Source: Seiridium cupressi (Eukaryota; Ascomycota; Sordariomycetes; Amphisphaeriales; Sporocadaceae). Taken from it: a stretch of 64,000 bases of DNA. Position 1 is the stretch's first letter; each line of letters begins with the position of its first letter. Under the pieces are notes generated by a model. That model did no database searches, was not told the DNA's origin, and saw only the letters and a list, made by a program, of their open reading frames with translations. Shown piece after piece: positions 9,570 through 21,200 of this stretch. The DNA is taken from positions 372,001 to 436,000 of the forward strand of contig JARVKI010000002.1 of the NCBI GenBank assembly GCA_036674765.1, given 5' to 3'. Both the position numbers and the translations under genes were made by a program.

Positions 9570-11266
9570 TCATACCTTTCTCCATACCAAAGGTGCCCGC
9601 TCCGGATGCAGCATCTGAAGCAACAAGCCCCAGCCGGTGTCTTCCCTGATGAGATTCAGTACCCGGTGACGCGCTGCCTCCATGCTCTCTCCTGGGTGTT
9701 TTTTGACTGGGTCGACCCCGCCATTGCCCGAACAAGCCCACCATGAGAGCCACGAACTCAACCTGGGAGAACTTCTTGCCGGGACAGTCGCGCGTGCCCT
9801 CGGACCATCCTAGAAACACGCCCCGCTGGTTCATGTCAATTTCTTCCTCGCCCGGAATGTTTCCCACGTTGGGGCTAGGTCTGATCCAGCGGGATGGTCG
9901 CCATTCCAGTGAGTCGGAGCCCCAGTACTTTGGATCTGTGTGCATGGAGCAATAGCTGGGCAATATTATAGTCTTCGGAGGCAGGTTCAGTGTCTTGTCG
10001 CCCACAGTAAGCGTCGTTGCTCGGTCGCCGGTCCATTTGATCGCCGGTACGATAGTGTATAGCCGTAGCGTTTCATATAATACGGATAGACAGCGTTTGA
10101 AACGCGGAAAGTCGGCACGATAGTTGATTTCGTGCGGCTGCCGGTCTCCAAGAACGTACTGGATCTCTTCGGAGAATCCAATTCTGAACCTCAATATTCG
10201 CTGCGAGGAAATGCAGGGCGAACGTAGAACTATGAGCTGTTGTGTCATGGCCAGCGAAGTTAAAAGTGAACATGTTACCATATATTTCACTTTCGCTTAA
10301 ACCCCCTGATTGCTCGTTGGCAGCTTCTTGTGATGCGCGGACCAAGAGTGCCACAAGGTTGTTATCAGAATTCTTTTCCCCGGCAGCGAAAGCATGCTTC
10401 TGCTCCTCATACATGTTCGTCATGTGTGTCTGAAGTGATACGACTGCCTCGTTCACTGTCTTCAGCTTAGAAGGAAGCCAGTACCGAGCAAGAAAAGCCA
10501 ACGTCTTGGGTCCGAGGGCCAAGATAACAATGCAGTTTTCTAGGATGATACCCAATGATTCTCTGTAGCCCATAGACCGGACCTCGTCGTTTGACGTCTC
10601 TTCCTCATGGCCCCGGAACTTGAAAGACATGCCGAAGCCGGCCCGGGCAAGCACATTGAGCCTGAGGGTGCGTATGTCGTCGGCGCTAGATTTGATTGAG
10701 GTCTTGGAGGACCAATAACGAAGCATATCGTCGGACAATACAAGGGTTTCGGACCATACGATCTCGTTGTTTGCCTCATTAAAGCAGCGAGTTGCCACTC
10801 TCCGCTGAATCTTCCATGACTGGCCCTCAGCACAGGATATGTTAGGGCCAAAGACGCCCAGAACATCGTTGACCCAAACTGATCGTGGAAAGTCGGTACT
10901 TCTCTTGAAAACGTTCGTAGTAGCTTCTGGATTGTTGAGCTGGATCATGTTGTACTGGGGTGTTACTAGGATGAAGATATCTCCCATCTCATAATGCGAA
11001 CGCCATCGATCTTTTATGTCCCAGCCGCGCCAGTTGTAGCGAGAAATGGTATTTTCTCCTAGAAACGGAAATCGGCACAGAAGCAGGGCGAATTTTCGGT
11101 CGACAAGACACCAGAATGGATTGAAAGGGTTGAATGGAATGACACGAATTGGGATGCCAATGGTGCGAGCGGCGGCGTAGTTATATAGAATGTCCCGGAC
11201 CCAACTGACGAAATATGCTGCCGCCAACGCCGGAATGAGCGCTATCAGTGCCGCAAACCAAAACAT
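9570..11266 (-). pseudogene. Cytochrome P450 with two single-base frameshifts
   Basis: The minus strand encodes an almost complete microsomal P450 without introns. It begins at ATG 11266 with an N-terminal anchor (FWFAALIALIPALAAAYF), then a WxxxR-type C-helix region (SWKIQRR), the I-helix AGHDTT, the ExxR motif ETLRLY, and the heme loop GTRDCPGKKF with its Cys ligand. The frame changes twice by +1: near 10174-10178 (just after EVQNWI) and at a run of four C on the plus strand, 9716-9719 (after the heme loop). Past each point the next frame continues recognisable P450 sequence, ending LLLQMLHPERAPLVW. The catalytic motifs are therefore all present but in two frames. Two independent lesions favour a pseudogene; the C-run lesion could be an assembly error. 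Substrate unknown. Confidence 0.8.
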
Positions 11267-11401
11267 TGCCAGATGAACTGAGATACCGTGAGGACCAAGC
11301 AAAAATATTCACCAACTCACATGAGACAGAGAAACAACAATGAAAGAAATAGATACCCCATGGAAGGTGGAGGTGGGGGACTAAGACAAATTACGGTGCA
11401 T

Positions 11402-11463
11402 GTAGCAACGACGCAAGGGATGCAGAAACTGATTAACTTCCAACGACCTTGCGTAGTCGCCAC
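11402..11463. repeat. Imperfect inverted repeat (~62 bp)
   Basis: An 18-base left arm (11402-11419) matches the reverse complement of the right arm (11446-11463) at 14 of 18 positions, and three of the four differences are not length changes but A/G or G/T swaps. Because of this, both strands encode similar short peptides containing VATTQG. It could form a hairpin; it may be a worn MITE end or chance. Confidence 0.4.
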
Positions 11464-12492
11464 TCCCCCTGTTCGAGCCATCCTGTCGTTATGATTTGTC
11501 GCTATTATTACCCTTTGTAAAATCACTCAATTTCATTATTAACAATTCCGAGAAACTAGATCAATGTTTATTAAGAAGTATTTCCCTAAGTCGCCAATAA
11601 AGACACATTGATGCCAACTTGACCTCAATCATTATTCCAACTTGAATTCATGTGCTCGTCCTTTGAAAGGAATATTATGGTACTCTGCCTGATGTCCGCG
11701 TTTTAACCCTCATTGAGAGCAGCCTAGAAGGATATGCTTGCAAACTTGCTTGTGGTAGGATGTGGGAGTTGGGAGTTTCTGCGTATGGAAACTTTGCAAA
11801 ACCGGAAGATTCAGTTTGCGAAGCGTAGCAGTCATACGATACAGAAAATTAATACCGAAAACTACTTGGCAACTTCTTTTAAGTTACCATTCGTGGAAAG
11901 TGCGGATGAGCAGGCGATAGCGTGTCCGGCATAATTCAATGGCGAATGTTAGAGTATTCAGCACGTTATATATGTAATGTGACTCGTTAAACCGTCGAGT
12001 ATCAACTGTTCGAAATTGGTTAATAGAGAAGATATATCGATGCTTAGCTGTTATCGTGGTTTGAGATATTCTATAAATATGTTCTTGTAGATACACATGT
12101 TGTCGCTGTTGTATAGAAACTCGGCAATGGTTACATTTTGAGAATTCCGGGGCTTTAAAAGTAACCACAAACGAGCGTCGAAAAGGATGATTGAGTTCAT
12201 TAGTGGAAAAAAGATGACGGAGAGTTTCAGGCCGTATATAATGTCTAGTTACAATGCATTCTTCTGTTGCATATCCAAGTTCGTTGGTAAAGTCTTGGAG
12301 CACAGGGGCTAGACTAGGAATGCATCTGGCATTCGGAGTCGAGCATTATTCCCGGCTTGCAAGCAGGGTTTAGTGACACAGCGCTATCTGGTCTGGACAT
12401 GCCGACCCTAGATTAGCGCCCCGAATCTCACTGAAACTTTCCCTCGGAACCCGCTAGCGACCGCCTCGGCGAGATTTGTCAGATCCGAGAAT

Positions 12493-12573
12493 AATGTCGC
12501 AAGCGCCGATCCAGGCCCTCCATTACCGTCAGATTTCAGGAAAGCCGAAGACTGCGACCATGATATTCAGATA
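12493..12573 (+). promoter_or_regulatory. Upstream ORF before the Mpv17-like gene
   Basis: An ATG at 12493 opens a 26-codon frame ending with TAA 16 bases before the main ATG at 12590. If the transcript starts upstream of it, this non-overlapping uORF could damp translation. Seen in sequence; use is inferred. Confidence 0.3.
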
Positions 12574-12589
12574 ACGCCCAGCTCTAGGC

Positions 12590-13434
12590 ATGCTGGTAAC
12601 CAACATCCAGGCCGCTTTGCGGCGAAGCCTGAATCCCCTGCGCCTACCAAAACCCCCGCGACGCCTACAATCGTCAGGCCCAGAGAAGAGCGCGAAGGCC
12701 GACGACGCCGCCGGGGTCGTACCAGGTGCGCCAGCGGTCCCTTCAACACCGCCAACTGCTCCCCTTTCGGTATGGCAGAGGCTCGGCCCTCTCACGACTG
12801 TCGCGAATGCGTTTACTCGGGCGAACAAGAAGCGCCCATGGGTGACGCAGCTCTGCAGCTCGCTCGTCATTTACCTTCTGGCGGACTTGAATGCGCAGAG
12901 GATTGGCGGCAAGGAATATGATGCGGTTAGGACACGGAATATGTTGATCACGGGCGCATGTTTCTCCATACCTGCTTATGAGTGGTAAGTGAGATGGCAA
13001 CTGTCATTGTCTTGATCGTAGGCTAATTACCGTCGGTGGCATACAGGTTCAAAGCTCTTGGCGGATGGTTTACCTTCTCGTCCAAGGGCCTGTCCGTGGC
13101 GACTCGAGTCCTATTCAACCAGTTCACGTTCGCGCCCATAATCAACATCTATTTCTTCACGATGCAGGCGTTATTGACCGGGGCAGATCCCGTGGAAAGA
13201 GTGAAAGAGAAGGGCCCGCCCACTTGGATGAATAGTTGGATAGTCTGGCCTTCGGTTATCGCCTTTAACCTGGCGTATGTTCCAATCCAATTCCGCGGCA
13301 TCGTTGCCGGTAGCGTTAGTGTGTGTTGGCAGACATATCTCAGCATCCAGAACAGGAAGGCCGAGCTGGAAGAGGCTCAGCGCAAGGCTGCAAACGAGTC
13401 GGTAGAGGTTGGGGCACTGGCGGCAGTGGCGTGA
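12590..13434 (+). CDS. Mpv17/PMP22 family inner-membrane protein
   Basis: Exons 12590-12984 and 13047-13434 flank a 62-nt GTAAGT...CAG intron and give 260 residues. The N-terminus (MLVTNIQAALRRSLNPLR) is Arg-rich without acids, like a mitochondrial presequence. The core shows family marks: KRPWVTQLCSSLVIYLLADL, RNMLITGACFSIPAYEWF, LFNQFTFAPIINIYFF, and the signature-like WMNSWIVWPSVIAFNLAYVPIQFR before the last helix. Four hydrophobic segments are visible. Family members (Sym1 in yeast, Mpv17 and PMP22 in animals) sit in the mitochondrial inner or peroxisomal membrane and affect metabolite passage and stress tolerance. The C-terminal tail is charged. Confidence 0.85.
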
Positions 13435-14154
13435 GTAACGATACACATGAATACATACAACTAGAAACAGTCTTTGGGTTTTTTACATAGACATAGAGCG
13501 CATAGCATTATCAATATTTTCTTGTCGATCAACACCCAATAATAGTAAAAGGGATACTGTTCTGTACAGCAGTGTGCTGGTTATGCACTGAGTTCAAAAC
13601 GTCCTTTCCCATGGATATAGGAACCTCATCGCACGACACGTTAGCTATGTCTTGCCATCAGCAACACGGTCACTGAGGGGAGCGTACTGCGCAACGCCCG
13701 TCGAATACAATCTTCGTCAGTGCATGGATTATGATGGCACACTGAAGAAAAAAGTTATCGTAGAAATTTGATGTATTTATTAGGGGATTGCTCCCGCTCG
13801 TTCGTGAATCATATCGACTACGAGACCGTTCTATAGTCTAAATTAAAACAAGTTTCTTTGGCTCTATTAAGACATTATTTCGTTCTAGTGCACCGTGAGA
13901 CCAGCGGGTGTCAAAAGTGTGTTTTTGCGGGATCCACCAGAAAGGCTGTAGGATGGTGTCTCCCCAAGTGCCAGCACTTCGAGACCTTTTGACGTCGGAA
14001 CACTGATGTGACATGGTTCCGACGGCCCGAGAGTTCCGTTATGATGTCGATCTTTTAGGTCGACTTTTGTCGCAAGTACTACATGACTACAAGGTCTATT
14101 GCCGTTCGACTGAGTTAACTGTCGAGGACGCACATATTTGTTACATCCGGATTA
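13435..14154. other. 3' intergenic region between convergent genes
   Basis: An 82-codon minus-strand frame (13885-14133) lies just downstream of the chitinase stop. It contains no recognised motif, and I could not connect it to the chitinase by a splice pair, so it is not called. Otherwise AT-rich 3' UTR-like sequence. Confidence 0.35.
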
Positions 14155-15517
14155 TCATCGGCGACGAGTGGTCGTAGTGGCTTTGGACGAGGCCGTTGAC
14201 GTTTTCGAGGAAGTAGTGGTCGTTGAAGTTTTCGAGGAAGTAGTGGTCGTCGAAGTTTTCGACGTAGTACTGGTAGTGGATGACTTGGTAGATGAAGTTG
14301 TTGTGGTCGTGGATGATGGGGTTGATGAAGACGTCGTGCTTGTCTTGCTTGTTGATGTGGTCAAGGTAGTTAAGGTAGTAGAAGTGCTTGTCTTGCTTGT
14401 CGACGTGGTCGAAGTGGTTGAGGTGGCTAGAGCGCTATAGACCCCATCCAGGAATCCGGTGTTCGCCACCATTTGACTCATATCCCACATCATGACACCG
14501 CCAAAACTGGTGAATGTCTTACAATAGTTGATGACCGAAGCCAGGCCAGCTGCGTTCACATATCCGCTACTAGCAGCGCCACTGCTAGCGGGTACACCCA
14601 GGAAGACTTTAACATTAGCATTTTTGCTCCCTTTAGCCCAGGTGTCCCAGGTTTTGAAGTTGAAGTTTGCTTGTGTCGTGGTGCCTTGCGTGTACGAGGA
14701 TGCGCCGCAATAATTATTATAGAACTGTACCATGACGAAATCCAACGACACGTTCGTCAGGATGTCGTTGGTTGCCGTATCTGGGTACGGGCATTGCGGC
14801 GCCGCGGCGAGATAATAGGTCTTTCCAGTCGCAGAAGTCATCAGGTCTCGCAGCTGTTGGGCGAAAGGTGCCGTGTTCTTCGTAGTAGCTTCGAAATCGA
14901 AATCGAAGCCATCCACCACTGCGGTACCAAAAGGGCGATTGGCAAAAGTTGTGTTAGGGCCGAACAAATTCCATATATTCGTAGCATTAGTCTTCGCAGT
15001 GGCTGAGGAGTCGAAGCCACCCTCGGCATATGTAGAGCCGCCCAGAGACAGGAGGATTGTTTTCGAGTACGTGTTTTGACATGTTTTAATATCATCCCTA
15101 CAAGGATACCAGTGTAAGCTTTGACGCGACATCGACATGGGAGGGAAAAAAGTAGCTGCACGTACTCTAGTTGGGGGCAGTCCCACAGATTAGTGCCAGA
15201 GTATACAGTACAATTGTTTCCAGCATTGGCGAAGTTTGTAGTTGGCGTTGAAATTCCAGTCAAGAATGCGAGCGGGATTATGTTGAACTTAGTATCTAGT
15301 ATACCGTGAGAAGGGCCATCTAAACCAACTGATTGAATAGGCAATACTTACTGGAACAATAGGTACTAAGACGCTGTTGTGAAGTTGCTTGTCCATATGA
15401 GTTCTGGCCCCAGTATACAGCGATATTTGACTGCGAACTGGCCCCGAAGCCTGCACATGTCAGCTGTGATAGGGCCAGGATCGACGCCAAGTAAAAAGAA
15501 AACATTATTGACATCAT
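14155..15517 (-). CDS. Secreted GH18 chitinase with Ser/Thr-rich tail
   Basis: Three exons on the minus strand, 15517-15352, 15295-15166 and 15097-14155, give 412 residues; both introns (55 and 68 nt) have GTA-type donors and TAG acceptors and keep frame. A signal peptide (MSIMFSFYLASILALS) leads into a TIM barrel: NIAVYWGQNSYGQ, the acceptor-region TILLSLGG, catalytic DGFDFDFE near residue 160 with the DxxDxDxE motif intact, then VMVQFYNNYCG and GGVMMWDMS. This matches fungal class III-type chitinases, which cut chitin in walls during remodelling or attack other fungi. After the barrel comes a ~85-residue Ser/Thr/Lys tail, likely O-mannosylated, ending TTTTRRR without CBM or GPI signal. An upstream in-frame ATG at 15559 exists but lacks signal features. 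Confidence 0.85.
14201..14254 (-). repeat. 27-bp tandem repeat in the chitinase tail
   Basis: Two adjacent 27-bp units (14201-14227 and 14228-14254) differ at one base, followed by a third diverged unit. Each encodes nine residues of the KTSTTTTSS type. Such in-frame minisatellites change length easily and set the length of the glycosylated tail. Confidence 0.75.
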
Positions 15518-18256
15518 AGCACACTTGAAAGATTCGTTGTTGTCACAGCATCGGATCATGAATGCGACGTCGAAGTCGGGGACCAGTCATTTTTGTAATA
15601 CAGAGTCGAACATACTGTCTTCCAACTCTAAGTGACCGAAGAGGCTTAAGCCGATCGCAGTGTCAACTTGAATGAGGTCTAGGTGCTGGCCAGCCGGGCC
15701 CAATGATCGATAGATTGTCTATCGTCTCTGCTAGTCTTCATTCGAGACAGTACGAGTGGCGATCCAGGTCTAGTATTAGCTGCTGTCTCTAAGTCGCCAA
15801 GCTGAAAAAAGACACTCCTTCCTCCCTAAAACGATACCCACTTAAACCATATCAAGACGCCTATTACTGTCTAAAAGCTTTTTGATGCCAGTGACTATTG
15901 AATTAAACAGCCAAATGGCTTTATGTAAATACAATTCTCTATAGTTCTTTTTATTTGTGTTCATCGTGAGCATCTCATGCTCATAAGGTGAGGAAAGGCC
16001 AACTTTGGATGGTGGCTTGAAAAGATAGCCCCAATTTAGCGCCGGCATGCAGGAACAGCCGTCGGCAATCTCGCCAAATGTAGACTTAGGATGTCCGGCC
16101 TATTTTGGCTGGGCCTGGCTGATTCAACGTGAGCTGAAAGCTGACCGCTCGTAGGGTGACGCACGTGTCCTTTGACAACAAACTCCAGAGTCGAGAGCTC
16201 TACCTATAGAAAATGCTAGTAGACATCCCCAGGCCTGATGCTTGCATCCCCCACAAGCCGAACATATCAACACGCTGGTCTAGAACCCAGGCACATTGTT
16301 AGGGCCCTGTCACGCTTATATAGTGAGGTCCCCTTTTCTAGACATCGCGCGCAGCTGATAATTTTGACGCCACATGCGCAAAGTTGGCTTATTCATTCGT
16401 CATTGGGTGGTGCTGTGAACCCAGATGAGATTGCCCGATCTAAAGAAACTATAGCTTCAAAAACTTTTCGAAACGGGACAATCTCTTCAGGGATCAACCG
16501 AAGTCTAGACTTTGATCCTATATCGTTCGCATGAGCACTGATGCTTGCCCCTTCCACGGGGACTGGGAATCAACGGGCACCCATGAAGCCGAACGGTCAT
16601 GGCCTCTCGCTTCATTCTTGCACTCCTTACATTAGCGAGTCTAGGTGCATAGACCTAGGTTTCAAATGTTCATTTCATAGTTTCATCCAAAATGCTCGCA
16701 GGATGCCTTGCCACTACTTCGCGGACGACAGAGAAGCTAATCAGTCACCGTGCCACTCGAGCAGACCATGGTATAAATCGACATGCAGAGCAAGGGACGG
16801 ATGGACACCATTGCAGACTTGGTCGCGCATTTCCGAGAGACAGTCTCTTCATTCTTGTCGCACCGCAGTAGACCATGTGGGGTATATATCGTTTGAGAAT
16901 CATGCTTCTACATTATTGGCCAGAGTTCATCAATTTTCACTGGAAATCCGTCGCTCACTCAGAACCAAAGGATGAGTGACTTACCCGCAATTAAGGATAG
17001 GCCATTGAGGCTTGTAACAGTTGACTTGAGAAAAAAATCTCCACTTTGGCTATACAGACTGGTTTGAGTATGTCCTAAAGGCGAAAGGAAGAGAAGTGAG
17101 AACCAAGAAACTGCCAAAGTAGCAAAGCTTTAAGACCTAGTAATTGACTGATAATTTTTTGATCCGCGCTGGAGAATATTTTGGCTCCAACCCTTGGGGA
17201 ACAATATTTCTTTGAACGAGATATTGAGATCTGAGTTGAATGTATAGTTTATCTATGACTCTAGTAAGCTCAGGAAATATGGAGCAAAGGGTCAAATGGC
17301 TCCGCACTTTGGGTCTACAATCTGGGTAGCCTATCGACTACCACAGCTCAAATTGGGACCCGGTATCGTTTAACTGATGCAAAAGATCATCCATGCTTCC
17401 GACATCCTTGGCCAAAGATAACGACAAGTAAGAATGCATTACAGCGTGGTGCGGAACCACTGATCTGGTGTTTCGTCTTAGGTCGCTTGTAGGTCGATAT
17501 CATAGCTAACCTAACTCGTTGCGCCGCCGCGGAGGCCATTTCATTCTAATGAATAGGAAGATAATTTGGCTTTAAACCAAGTTTTTGGTTGTGAAATTTA
17601 GTAATCTTAAACAGTTGACCTGAACGAGTACCGCGATGTCTGCTATTTCGTTTATCTACATAGTCATATCAAAGCATATGATTGACTGCTTGTCGAATTA
17701 GTCTTGACATTAACTGTTTCTTCAAACACGTGTTTGCCATTGTTTAGACCATTATGTGTTGATAGATATGTGCAGTGATTGCTCACTGCTCCAACTTTGA
17801 GGCACTGCGAAACCGATATGTTCGGGACAGATGAGCGATCTGACGGGAGTAATACCGCTCAGTAATGCGACATATATTCACATCAATATAAATTGATCGT
17901 TAGGTTTTTTTGAAGAGTAGCGTCATTAGGGCAGCAGTTGCGAGTTGGTGCTGGATTCGCGCCCTCAGGATGGTAGGGTCTGAAGGCGTTATCTCACCAA
18001 CCCCACTGACGCTGTTACTACCCATTGCTGTGCCGCAGGGTCGGTTGTTTGGTCTCGTACAGAATCCTTGCTACTTGCTTTTATCGTGGCCTCGCACATC
18101 TTACTTTCTCGTATTTGCCTACGACTCATCAACGTTCGCTGGCCCTGATCAATGACATAAGCGACCAGACGCCCTTCTATCATAACATGCACGTTGTTGG
18201 GCTTCATTTAACCACACAATTGCAGTAGAGTGTTGGACTTGGTCGGGCGCGGTAGC
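15518..18256. other. 2.7-kb gene-poor region
   Basis: No supportable gene, RNA or clear repeat. Longer open frames (for example 16541-16975) show no motif, no hydrophobic pattern and no splice context. The region looks more AT-rich than the flanking genes but I did not measure it. The 5' end of the ABC transporter may include an unrecognised leader exon near 17900-18200. Confidence 0.4.
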
Positions 18257-21200
18257 ATGGCGCTTCACCGCGTATCCCCTGGAGACGAGATCCAGCTTGC
18301 GCGTCTAGTTATCTCAGTCTGTTTCTCGGTTTCGTTACCATTCCGAATTTGGACTCTACGCAATTTGTCCCCCAAAACGGCACCGAACACTATAGGATTA
18401 TTCAAGGCAGTGCGTATTAAACATCCTTCCTGCGATAAATCCGCTTAATCAGAAGACCTATAACTGACAAAATGGCTCTAGATTCTCTCCCTTCTACTGC
18501 CACTTCTCCAGATTGTTCGATTGTTTGAGACTGCCGGATGGCCAGGTACTCCCGGTTTTGTCAACGTAGCAACGCCAGTCGCTTCCGTTGTCGCAGCTAT
18601 CGGATACTGCATATTGTCGCCATTAGAGCATAAGCGTTGCATTCGGCCATCGACGCCAATCCTGCTATTCTTGGCTGCATTATTGGTCTCTGATGCAGCT
18701 CGATGGGCTTTAGTAACTCGAGATGATGGTCCAAATCGTGGGTTTGCAGTGGCCGGAGTGGCTACTTTGCTGGATCTTATTCTGTTGACCGTGGAAAGCT
18801 TCAATAAGCACCAAATACTGCTGGATCGGACGGCGGCTCTGTCGCCCGAAGACACGGCCGGAGTTCTCAGCAAGTCTTTCTTCTGGTGGATCAACTCGGT
18901 CCTTGCGCAAGGCTATCATACTATCCTGCAAGATGACAACCTTCCCAGGCTGGACTCAAGCTTATCATCCACTTCTCTCCGTAAAACATCTTTGTGGGTC
19001 TGGGAACAAAGAGGTTGGTCAATACTCGCCTACAGTACATTCCGCAATCTCTAAATCAATTCACCATAGGAAAACCCGAGTCTTCGATGACATTACCGAA
19101 AGTCTTGTTAAAGATCTTGTTGAGACCGTTTCTAGGTGCTATTCTACCGCGACTATTTCTCGCAGCATTCAGATACTCCCAACCCCTGCTCATCAGGGAG
19201 GCTATTCGCTTTCTCACAGCATACAGTACGGAGGCAGGCTCTGCAGATGGTTTCAACATCATTGCAGCAGCAGTGATCATATACGGAGGGTTGGCCGTAA
19301 GTATTTCTGTGATCCATATGCCATATTCTTTTATTAAGCTACGTTCAGGTCTCTGCTGCTGCATACCAACGTTGCTTGGACCGTCTATCTGTGATGACAA
19401 GGGGAGTCCTTGTCAGCTTGATCCACCATAAAACCCTGAACACCAGTAGTGACATACTGAGCGAAGGTAAGGTGGTGACGCTGATGAGCAACGATGTCGA
19501 TAGCCTCAGCGATGTAGCGGGAATGTTTCACGAGACGTGGGCTCAAGTTCTAGAAGTCGCAGTTGGGCTCGCGCTGCTGGCTAGCGAGGTCGGGTGGTTG
19601 TGGCCTCTCCCCATAGTCTTCATATTCTGTGAGTATGCGAAGGGAATGTACTTGCGTAAATTCTAACGGTTCAATAGTTTCTTCACGGGTGAGTCAATAT
19701 GTTGCACGCAACCTGAGAGGTCATCATGGCGCTTGGAATGCTGCCACTCAAAGTCGCATTTCTATGATCAGCGCTGTCCTATCGACCATCAAGAACATCA
19801 AGATGCTGGGCCTCCAGGCTAGTATGATCTCGTGTATTGAAGGACTCCGCCGCGACGAGATCAATACTGCGGGCAGGGTACGATGGATGATGGTTGCTTA
19901 TAATGCATCGGCAAATGCCTTGGGGATCTTTACGCCCGTCATTACTCTGGTTTTGTATGCCACCATCGCAGAACTCAATGGTATTGGCTTGGACACAGAG
20001 ACCGCTTTCACCACGACGGCTATTCTTGGTATGGTTACTCATCCGGCAAACATGGTCATGACCATTGTCCCTAGAGCTGTCGCGTCATTCTCGAGCTTTG
20101 AGCGCATCCAAAACTTCCTTCTCGACCGGGACCGAATGGATTTGAGAATCAAGTGCTCCACGGCCATTTCGACTGGAGGGGATAACCATCAAGGCTGCAT
20201 CGCGATTTCGTCCCAAAATATGTCAGTGGAGACGTCGCGAGCGAAACTCTTGCTCCAGGACATCACATTTGAAATTCCTACGGGCAAAGTTTATATCTGC
20301 ACAGGTCCCACGGCATCAGGCAAAACCACTTTAGCAAGAGCTATCCTAGGCGAGATTAGTACAAGTGATGGTACAGTTTCAGTCAGCTCAAAGCGCATAG
20401 GCTACTGCGCTCAGGCAGCTTGGTTGCCCAGTACTACGATCGAAGCTGCCATCTTGTCTTATTCGAGGACGCAGGAAGTGGATCAAGGCTGGTATACCGA
20501 GGTCCTGCGGGCGTGCTGTCTCCAACCAGATCTAGCCATCATGCCCAACGGTGACAAGACACTGGTCGGTTCCAAAGGAATGAATTTGTCAGGCGGCCAG
20601 AAGCAGCGAATTGTAAGTCCAGCGTCCTAGCCGCGGTACCATGCTAATCGCGTTTAGGCACTTGCACGCGCATTATATGCTCGACCTGATATTCTGCTTC
20701 TTGATGACACCTTGAGCGGCCTCGATGGGAGGACAGAAAATCAAGCAGTGGAGAATTTATTTGGCCCGGGTGGCCTGATTCACAAGTTGGGTACCACTGT
20801 GTTCCTCATTACTAACGCCGGTATGTCAATGTACAATATCAGCTGTATTTGCCAGGGCTGAGATTCTACGAACAGTTCAGCACTTCCACCTAGCTGACCG
20901 CATCTTGGTCCTTGAGAACTTCAGGATCAAGGAGCAAGGCAGCTGGGACGAACTACAGGCCAAGCAGCAGCAGATCGAAAAGATCATCACAAAGAGCGAA
21001 GGCGATGCTTTAAAGGAAAGCGATCAAGCACCGTCAAGTTTACAGATACCAACCAAATCTGTGCAGAAGGACAAATCCAAATCGTCCCGATCCGAGGGAG
21101 ACAGCTCTCTTTATGGTAAAAGACCCTCCCAGCCCGAGTAAATGTAAACCTAATAGGTGAAAGGCTACTATTTCAAATACGCTGGCTATGTCAACCTCGT

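Larger units (their letters stand above)
11267..12589. other. Divergent intergenic region between P450 and Mpv17-like genes
   Basis: No gene supported. The region is fairly AT-rich in its middle part (11500-12300), holds the imperfect palindrome at 11402-11463, and serves as promoter for both flanking genes. Confidence 0.45.

Noticed and set aside
13885..14133. 82-codon minus-strand frame after the chitinase
   Set aside because: No motif, no plausible donor in the chitinase end and no own signal peptide or homologous feature.
16541..16975. 144-codon frame in the gene-poor stretch
   Set aside because: Cys/Ser/Arg-rich random-looking composition, no splice context or motif.
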